Below are positions 1 to 4,364 of a stretch of 7,824 nt of DNA, piece by piece. This DNA is from an uncultured archaeon (lineage in GTDB: Archaea; Thermoproteota; Nitrososphaeria; Nitrososphaerales; CALBXV01). The stretch lies in the NCBI GenBank assembly GCA_937890045.1, contig CALBXV010000634.1, positions 1 to 7,824 on the forward strand, in the 5' to 3' direction. The notes beneath the pieces were generated by a model. That model saw only the letters and a list, made by a program, of their open reading frames with translations, did no database searches and was not told the DNA's origin. How positions within the stretch are numbered: position 1 is the stretch's first letter; every line of letters begins with the position of its first letter. The translations under genes were made by a program, and so were the position numbers.

Positions 1-200
1 AGTTCAAGATCATTTTGTACTTCTCCATCTAATAACCATTTCAGAGCTTCTGCTTGACCTTGCAATATTAACATATCATCGGTGATAGTATTACCATTTA
101 ATTCTTCTGATAATTCGTAAGCACCATCTTTGTAACCATATTCTTCTATGGTTTTTAATACATCTTCATACTCATCCATTACTTCTTTTCTAAATCGCAT
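1..200 (-). CDS. Hypothetical acidic protein, partial (3' end outside window)
   Basis: An open frame begins at the ATG at 200..198 and runs without a stop through the left edge, giving 66 complete codons. It starts MRFRKEVMDEYEDVLK and continues with an acidic, probably helical region (YELSEEL, QGQAEALKWLLDGE). A good Shine-Dalgarno site, AAAAGGA at 214..208, lies 7 bases upstream of the ATG, which supports both the gene and its start. It follows the DnaB-like helicase gene after a 25-base gap and is probably in the same operon. I do not recognise the family and see no catalytic or metal-binding motif in the visible part. The size of the missing C-terminal part is unknown. Confidence 0.8.
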   Translation of the reverse strand, partial: MRFRKEVMDEYEDVLKTIEEYGYKDGAYELSEELNGNTITDDMLILQGQAEALKWLLDGEVQNDLE

Positions 201-207
201 TTTCTTA

Positions 208-214
208 TCCTTTT
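208..214 (-). promoter_or_regulatory. Ribosome binding site of the left-edge gene
   Basis: AAAAGGA on the minus strand lies 7 bases before the ATG at 200. It sits in the short gap after the helicase stop codon at 228..226. Confidence 0.6.
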
Positions 215-225
215 ATCAATTACTA

Positions 226-1461
226 TTATAATATATTTGCATCCCATATTCTAACTTTAGCTAAATTGATATTACATGATATAACTCCACCTTTTGGGCC
301 TGCTTTTTGTTTACTTACTAATAATCTTAATTTATTATTTTTTAATTCATCTTCTGTTTGACATACTGTTAATACTATATGTGCTATATGTACTTTACCT
401 TTACCACCATATGTATCTCTCAAACCAACAAATTCCTTTCCATAACTAGAAGCTGCTGTTTGAGAAGCTGTCCATATAGGAATATTAGTTTCATTTGCTA
501 ATGATTTTAGTTCTCTTGCTGCATCTTCAACTTCTTGCCATCTACTATCTCTTTTTGAAACAGTTGCTATTTCATCTAAATAATCTAAAATAATAAGATC
601 TATATTTTTCATACTAGCAACAATAGAACCTAATTTAGAAATAGAAAAATCTCCGCCTGTAAAATCTTTTATATATAATAAGTTTTTATGTTTTTCTACC
701 TTTTTTAATAATGTTTTTGATTTATCAGGATCTTTTCTAAATGTTATAAAATCAAGATTAGAAAATAAAGCATCAAATCTTTGCATAACTGTTTCTATTG
801 AATCTTCTAATGTTACAAATAATACTTTTTTCTTATCCATAACAGCACCCCAAGCAAAATTTAATAATAATGTTGATTTACAACCGCCTGTTTGTGCGTT
901 AATTAAACCAAATTCTCCAGGTGCTATCCCACCACTTAATTTATTATCCAAATCATTTATTTTTGTTGGTATAGGAGAAGGTCGTGATTTTCTATTATTT
1001 AAAGAAGATACATATTCAACTGGTTTATTACTATCTGGATTATATTTATTTATATTCTTTAAATCAGAAAGTATAGTTTCTACCTTATTAATATCAAAAT
1101 CTTTTATTGCCTGTGATAATCTCTTTTTAAATTTTCGTGTTTTAATATGACTACTTAATTCTTCTTTTATAAAATTAATATCATATTTAGTATTGAATAT
1201 CTCAGTTATATTTTTTACTATGATAGATGATTCTTCTTTATGAAAACCCTGACTATTTATAGTTTTCTGTAATAAAAAGATAAAAGTTTCATAAGGTATA
1301 ATGTCTTTACATTTTTTATGATATGTTTCAATTATAAAAAAGAAATATTTGTAATATTGATTTTGAAATATATCATCATCAATATAAGATATTGATTCAT
1401 TTAAAAATTGTTTATCTTTTAATAGAGCAGATAATAACAATTTTTCAAATTGTGTGTTCAA
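226..1461 (-). CDS. DnaB/T4 gp41-like replicative DNA helicase
   Basis: This is a RecA-fold (SF4) hexameric replicative helicase, expected to unwind the phage fork 5' to 3'. Residues 1-110 resemble the helical DnaB N-terminal domain (FEKLLLSALLKDKQF, then DDDIFQNQYYKYFF). The motor domain has a P-loop NAQTGGCKST at 188-197 with K195, a likely catalytic E219 (FVTLEDS), Walker B LIILDYLDE with D293, the TASQTAASSYG motif that follows it, and a C-terminal KQKAGPKGG like the DnaB KNRxGPxG segment. The 411 residues are shorter than T4 gp41 (475). The residue before the P-loop lysine is Cys where Gly is usual. Translation starts at TTG: no ATG exists in frame before the motor domain, a GAGGGG site lies 6 bases upstream, and the TTGA overlaps the preceding gene's TGA. 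No primase is visible in the window. Confidence 0.93.
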   Translation of the reverse strand: MNTQFEKLLLSALLKDKQFLNESISYIDDDIFQNQYYKYFFFIIETYHKKCKDIIPYETFIFLLQKTINSQGFHKEESSIIVKNITEIFNTKYDINFIKEELSSHIKTRKFKKRLSQAIKDFDINKVETILSDLKNINKYNPDSNKPVEYVSSLNNRKSRPSPIPTKINDLDNKLSGGIAPGEFGLINAQTGGCKSTLLLNFAWGAVMDKKKVLFVTLEDSIETVMQRFDALFSNLDFITFRKDPDKSKTLLKKVEKHKNLLYIKDFTGGDFSISKLGSIVASMKNIDLIILDYLDEIATVSKRDSRWQEVEDAARELKSLANETNIPIWTASQTAASSYGKEFVGLRDTYGGKGKVHIAHIVLTVCQTEDELKNNKLRLLVSKQKAGPKGGVISCNINLAKVRIWDANIL

Positions 1462-1940
1462 TACATTCCCCTCTTTACTATATTTTTAAGTTTAGGTATT
1501 CTTTTTATTTCTTGTAAAACTTTAGTATTCCATTCTTTAGGGTGATTTTTTAATTTCATACATCTAAAATAATAATAAAATATATCTATTCCTAAAGCTT
1601 CTTCAACTGTATAACCGTTTTCAATAAGATTTTTTAAATAACTTTCTTGTATTTCATGTATACCTTTTACATCAATAGAATTAGAATAGTTTTTAAATCT
1701 ATTTATTGCTTGTTTAGATATTAATTGATTTGGATAAGGTCTGTTACCTCTTTCTTCAAATTGTGCAACCATATACTCATATGGTGGAATATCCAAATTA
1801 ATTAAAATTGTTCTTAATTTCTTAAATGTCTTTTTAAAATTAATAAAATTTTTACCATGTCTATTAATCTTATATTGTGGTATATGATATTTCCTTACCA
1901 TCTCTTCATATAATATTAAAATATCTAATGTCTTAATCAT
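1458..1940 (-). CDS. Conserved-position hypothetical basic protein, 160 aa
   Basis: I do not recognise this family. I chose the ATG at 1940 (MIKTLDILILYEEMV). It has a GTGGAT ribosome site at 1952..1947 with 6-base spacing, and it overlaps the upstream UvsW-like gene by only 8 bases. The longer frame from the ATG at 2006 would overlap that gene by 74 bases. The protein is basic and predicted mostly helical, with a Lys-rich segment (NFKKTFKKLRTIL), an aromatic-rich segment (DIFYYYFRCMKLKNH) and a basic C-terminus (KLKNIVKRGMY). No signal peptide, membrane helix, Cys cluster or nucleotide-binding motif is visible. It lies between two helicase genes and is coupled to the DnaB-like gene by a TTGA overlap. 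A helicase-loader or single-strand-binding accessory role is possible, but that is only inference from position and charge. Confidence 0.8.
   Translation of the reverse strand: MIKTLDILILYEEMVRKYHIPQYKINRHGKNFINFKKTFKKLRTILINLDIPPYEYMVAQFEERGNRPYPNQLISKQAINRFKNYSNSIDVKGIHEIQESYLKNLIENGYTVEEALGIDIFYYYFRCMKLKNHPKEWNTKVLQEIKRIPKLKNIVKRGMY
1468..1475 (-). promoter_or_regulatory. Strong Shine-Dalgarno site deciding the helicase TTG start
   Basis: AAGAGGGG on the minus strand lies 6 bases before the TTG at 1461..1459, inside the last codons of the 160-aa gene. It is the most G-rich ribosome site in the window. It offsets the weak TTG start and suggests translational coupling through the TTGA overlap. 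Confidence 0.7.
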
Positions 1941-3240
1941 ATTTACATCCACTTTTTCCAAAGACATCACAAATGCGAATATCATATTTTTCTTTAGTAA
2001 GTTCATCTACTCTTATTTTAGTATGCTGTTCAAAATACTTATTACCCAGTTCAGCAAAACAAAATACTTCAACTGAATCCTTGCCTTTACAATTTCTTAA
2101 TGCTCTACCTATCTTCTGTGTTAATCCAAAAGGACTTTTGCCAGCCCATGCTAATATTAATGTTTTAATATTATTTAAATTAACACCAGTATCAAATATA
2201 TTAGATGATAATAATATCTTAATTTTACCCTTTTTAAAATCTTTTTTAATTTTATCTCTTTTAGATTTAATATCATTACCATCTATATAAACAGAATCAG
2301 GTATTAAATTATGTAATATTTTTCCATGATCTATTCTTCTGAATAATATCATAACTTCATTTCTATTTTTACATAAATCAGCAATTATTTGATTTCTTTT
2401 TTTATCGTTTATTAACATATCTTCTGCTCTACTATATGATTTATCATCGATAAAATCTACTTTATAAGGTATTAAATAAATTTTTGGTTTTACAGATATA
2501 CCCTTTTCTATTAATTTTGATTGTTCTAATTTAATAATAGGTTTACCAACAGCAGCTTCTATATAATAATCTTTACCATCACTACGTTTTGGTGTTGCAC
2601 TAAAACCTAATCTTATATTAGCATTAACACAACTACTGACTATTTTATAAAATGTATTTGCTGCGACTGTTTGTACTTCATCAACTAAAACACCATTAAA
2701 TTGTATTAAATCATACTTTTTAGCACTTTGAAATGTTGATAACTCATAATTTTGCATTGTTAAAAATTCATCAAATGTTTCCTGAAGTTCTGTTAATATA
2801 TCTATCCTATGAGCTAATACAAGAAATTGTGATTGTGGAAATGCTGATATTATACCTGCTATACATCTGGATTTACCAGCATTTGCTGCAAGATTTATTA
2901 TACCTAGTCTATTTTTAATACCACATTTTATTGCATCAACTTGATAATCTCTTAAATTTGCTCTATCTAGATATTCTGTTAAATTATTAAGATCAACTTT
3001 AGGATAATTACCAATATATTCTATTTCTACATCTTGACCTAATACTTTAGTTGCTCTTTGTAAAAAGCCAACAGGAAATTTATCATTTTTTAAAAATTTA
3101 ACACGACCATCCCATACACCTGATTTATAGGCTGGTGAAAACCAGTAATTAGGTGATTTAAATGTTAAAGCCTTATTTAAAGAAGCAATATCATAATTAC
3201 CAGATATCTTTGCTATATTACCTTTTATTTTGATTATCAT
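1933..3240 (-). CDS. uvsW: UvsW-like SF2 DNA/RNA helicase
   Basis: This superfamily 2 helicase resembles T4 UvsW, which unwinds R-loops and branched DNA and promotes fork regression and branch migration. The N-terminal domain (1-90) carries the UvsW-type segment YWFSPAYKSGVWDGR at 32-46, followed by FLKNDKFPVGFL. The motor has LRDYQVDAI at 96-104, a P-loop AANAGKS with K123, motif II DEVQ at 187-190 (where DEAH/DECH-like forms are common), motif III SAT at 214-216, motif V SSNIFDTGVNL and motif VI QKIGRALR at 375-382. At 435 residues it is somewhat shorter than T4 UvsW (about 503). The start ATG lies inside the 3' end of the upstream zinc-ribbon gene (23-base overlap) with no good Shine-Dalgarno site, so translation is probably coupled. 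The 3' end overlaps the 160-aa gene by 8 bases. Confidence 0.93.
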   Translation of the reverse strand: MIIKIKGNIAKISGNYDIASLNKALTFKSPNYWFSPAYKSGVWDGRVKFLKNDKFPVGFLQRATKVLGQDVEIEYIGNYPKVDLNNLTEYLDRANLRDYQVDAIKCGIKNRLGIINLAANAGKSRCIAGIISAFPQSQFLVLAHRIDILTELQETFDEFLTMQNYELSTFQSAKKYDLIQFNGVLVDEVQTVAANTFYKIVSSCVNANIRLGFSATPKRSDGKDYYIEAAVGKPIIKLEQSKLIEKGISVKPKIYLIPYKVDFIDDKSYSRAEDMLINDKKRNQIIADLCKNRNEVMILFRRIDHGKILHNLIPDSVYIDGNDIKSKRDKIKKDFKKGKIKILLSSNIFDTGVNLNNIKTLILAWAGKSPFGLTQKIGRALRNCKGKDSVEVFCFAELGNKYFEQHTKIRVDELTKEKYDIRICDVFGKSGCKYD

Positions 3241-3433
3241 ATTGTTTAATTTTTAATTTTATATATTGTCTATGTTGTTCTTTTGGTACATATGTAGGTA
3301 TTTCATATACAGGTAATCTAAGCCAACAATGATAACATAGTATTCCTCTTAAACGGGTATAATAACCTAGATCTCCATTAAGATTTTTTTTACACCATAA
3401 ACATTTTTTAATAGATACTTCCAATATTTCCAT
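3218..3433 (-). CDS. Small zinc-ribbon protein, tandem paralog 3
   Basis: This 71-aa protein is the third and last transcribed of three tandem paralogs. It has two Cys pairs, CLWC and CYHC, separated by 18 residues, which is the pattern of a four-Cys zinc ribbon. The family signature follows: C-Y-[HN]-C-W-L-[RK]-L-P, then P-x-Y-[IV]-P-K-E-Q-[HY]-[RK]-Q-Y and a basic tail ending near K-Q-Y. The loop between ribbon and tail is shorter than in its siblings (VYEIPTYVP). No membrane segment or catalytic motif is visible. Such small ribbons usually bind nucleic acid or protein partners, but the function here is unknown. The start is the ATG at 3433 (MEILEVSIKKC), 7 bases after the sibling's stop codon, with no clear ribosome site. 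The 3' end contains the UvsW-like start codon. Confidence 0.85.
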   Translation of the reverse strand: MEILEVSIKKCLWCKKNLNGDLGYYTRLRGILCYHCWLRLPVYEIPTYVPKEQHRQYIKLKIKQYDNQNKR

Positions 3434-3440
3434 TACTATA

Positions 3441-3698
3441 TCAACTTACTTTTCTATAAACATGACCATTAGATAATCTTTTAAATTGATATTGCTTAAA
3501 TTTTGCTTTAAAGTATTGTTTATATTGTTCTTTTGGTATATATAGTGGAACGTTAGAAACTTCAAACATATGTAAAGGTAATTTAAGCCAACAATTATAA
3601 CATACTATTCCTTTTATACGGGTAACATTAATTCTATCATTAGGAAGTATATCATTTTTACAACATATACATTTTTTATTAGACTTTTCCATCTTCAT
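3441..3698 (-). CDS. Small zinc-ribbon protein, tandem paralog 2
   Basis: This is the middle member of the triplet, up to 85 aa. It has C-I-C-C and C-Y-N-C-W pairs separated by 19 residues, then LKLPLHMFEVSNVPLYIP, KEQYKQY and a basic tail. Unlike its siblings it continues about 15 residues past the K-Q-Y block (QFKRLSNGHVYRKVS). Two starts are possible. The ATG at 3698 gives MKMEKSNKKC, and the ATG at 3692 gives MEKSNKKC, which matches the sibling form MEISVKQC better. Neither has a good Shine-Dalgarno site. The start overlaps the end of paralog 1 by 14 to 20 bases, so coupled translation is likely. It is expected to bind zinc through four cysteines; the target is unknown. Confidence 0.85.
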   Translation of the reverse strand: MKMEKSNKKCICCKNDILPNDRINVTRIKGIVCYNCWLKLPLHMFEVSNVPLYIPKEQYKQYFKAKFKQYQFKRLSNGHVYRKVS

Positions 3699-3900
3699 AT
3701 TGTTTAAGTCTTAATTTTAGATATTGCCTATATTGTTCTTTTGGTATATATTGTGGTATACTTTTTAATTCAAATATTTTTAAAGGTAATTTAAGCCAAC
3801 AATTATAACATATCATTTCTTTTATAAAACTAAAGTTATTTGGATCTCTTTTAGGTACATGCTTTTCACAATATATACATTGTTTAACAGATATTTCCAT
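3679..3900 (-). CDS. Small zinc-ribbon protein, tandem paralog 1
   Basis: This 73-aa protein is the first transcribed of the triplet (MEISVKQCIYC). The CIYC and CYNC pairs are 19 residues apart, followed by WLKLPLKIFELKSIPQYIP, KEQYRQY and LKLRLKQYEDGKV. It is the only one of the three with a convincing ribosome site: AAAGGA at 3911..3906, 5 bases before the ATG at 3900. It may therefore drive translation of the following two genes by coupling. It overlaps the preceding 98-aa gene by 17 bases. DNA similarity to the other two copies is obvious, for example TAAGCCAACAAT on the plus strand at 3792, 3584 and 3319. Zinc binding is inferred from the Cys pattern; no function is known to me. Confidence 0.86.
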   Translation of the reverse strand: MEISVKQCIYCEKHVPKRDPNNFSFIKEMICYNCWLKLPLKIFELKSIPQYIPKEQYRQYLKLRLKQYEDGKV

Positions 3901-4180
3901 CTTTATCCTTTAATTTTTCTATACGTTTCCATCTTGTAATAGCTAATTTTGCTGCATTTTTACTTATACTATAATTCTTCATTAAAACATTTACAAGTTC
4001 AGTATAAGTAATAGTCCCATATAAAAGTTCAACTAAAGAATATTCAAACATATCTACATGAATACCAGACAACACTTTACAAGATATAAGCCATTTACAT
4101 TCATCTTGTGCACAGATATTTTCTGTAAATATTTCACTATTACCGTAACAATGAAATTTAACCTCTTTTTTCTTTTTCAT
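3884..4180 (-). CDS. Four-Cys protein with C-terminal helix-turn-helix-like region
   Basis: I place the start at the ATG at 4180 (MKKKKEVKFHCYG), giving 98 aa. Extension to a TTG at 4210 would add ten residues and deepen the overlap with the 68-aa gene from 23 to 53 bases. The N-terminal part has cysteines 11, 23, 28 and 34 (C-x11-C-x4-C-x5-C), a spacing that recalls the C-F/Y-G...C..C...C-K motif seen in many small phage and plasmid proteins; it probably binds zinc. The C-terminal part (about 55-88, YTELVNVLMKNYSISKNAAKLAITRWKR) looks like a helix-turn-helix or winged-helix DNA-binding unit. A regulator or DNA-binding accessory protein is plausible but not shown. The ribosome site is weak (GGAAA about 10 bases upstream), suggesting coupling to the 68-aa gene. 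Confidence 0.8.
   Translation of the reverse strand: MKKKKEVKFHCYGNSEIFTENICAQDECKWLISCKVLSGIHVDMFEYSLVELLYGTITYTELVNVLMKNYSISKNAAKLAITRWKRIEKLKDKDGNIC
3906..3911 (-). promoter_or_regulatory. Ribosome binding site of zinc-ribbon paralog 1
   Basis: AAAGGA on the minus strand lies 5 bases before the ATG at 3900. It is inside the 3' end of the 98-aa gene. The other two paralogs lack an equivalent site. Confidence 0.6.
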
Positions 4181-4364
4181 TAATAAACTTTTTCCATACA
4201 CTAGATCCAATATAACCGTGCTTAATAAACTTTTCAGAAAATGGATAACATTTATTATGTCTATGTAAATTAAATTGATATTTATTAGATTTAGGTAATA
4301 TTACATATTTTCTAGAATCTATTTCTTTTTTACAAACATAACATATAATATCCTCTTTTTTCAT
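4158..4364 (-). CDS. Small CxxC/HxxC zinc-finger protein
   Basis: This 68-aa protein begins MKKEDIICYVCKKEID. It carries C8 and C11, then H34, H36 and C39 in FNLHRHNKC. This gives a C-x2-C-x24-H-x2-C treble-clef or LIM-like zinc site, similar to small phage zinc fingers whose last ligands are H and C. The C-terminal third is basic (FIKHGYIGSSVWKKFINEKEKRG). The start ATG overlaps the stop of the SbcCD-like gene as ATGA, and there is no separate ribosome site, so translation is almost certainly coupled to that gene. It is not a clear copy of the downstream zinc-ribbon triplet. No specific function is recognised. Confidence 0.82.
   Translation of the reverse strand: MKKEDIICYVCKKEIDSRKYVILPKSNKYQFNLHRHNKCYPFSEKFIKHGYIGSSVWKKFINEKEKRG

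Larger units (their letters stand above)
3218..3900 (-). repeat. Tandem gene triplication of the zinc-ribbon family
   Basis: Three head-to-tail gene copies share DNA blocks in the same order. The plus-strand block TAAGCCAACAAT occurs at 3319-3330, 3584-3595 and 3792-3803, so spacings are 265 and 208 bases. A second block, TTGTTCTTTTGGTA, occurs in each copy upstream of it. Retained DNA identity, not just protein motifs, points to relatively recent duplication within the phage genome. Confidence 0.85.

Noticed and set aside
1941..2006. N-terminal extension of the 160-aa protein to the ATG at 2006
   Set aside because: It would overlap the UvsW-like gene by 74 bases. The ATG at 1940 has a well-spaced GTGGAT site and only an 8-base overlap.
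1973..2290. Plus-strand open frame of 105 codons antisense to the UvsW-like gene
   Set aside because: It is fully inside a well-supported gene with clear helicase motifs. Its translation is the hydrophobic, low-complexity type expected from the reverse complement of AT-rich coding DNA.
3218..3900. The repeated blocks as a CRISPR array
   Set aside because: The repeats are long, imperfect, spaced 208 and 265 bases apart and lie within protein-coding paralogs.
4181..4210. TTG start at 4210 for the four-Cys protein
   Set aside because: The ATG ten codons inside gives a smaller overlap with the upstream gene, and the added residues are just the other-frame reading of that gene's end.
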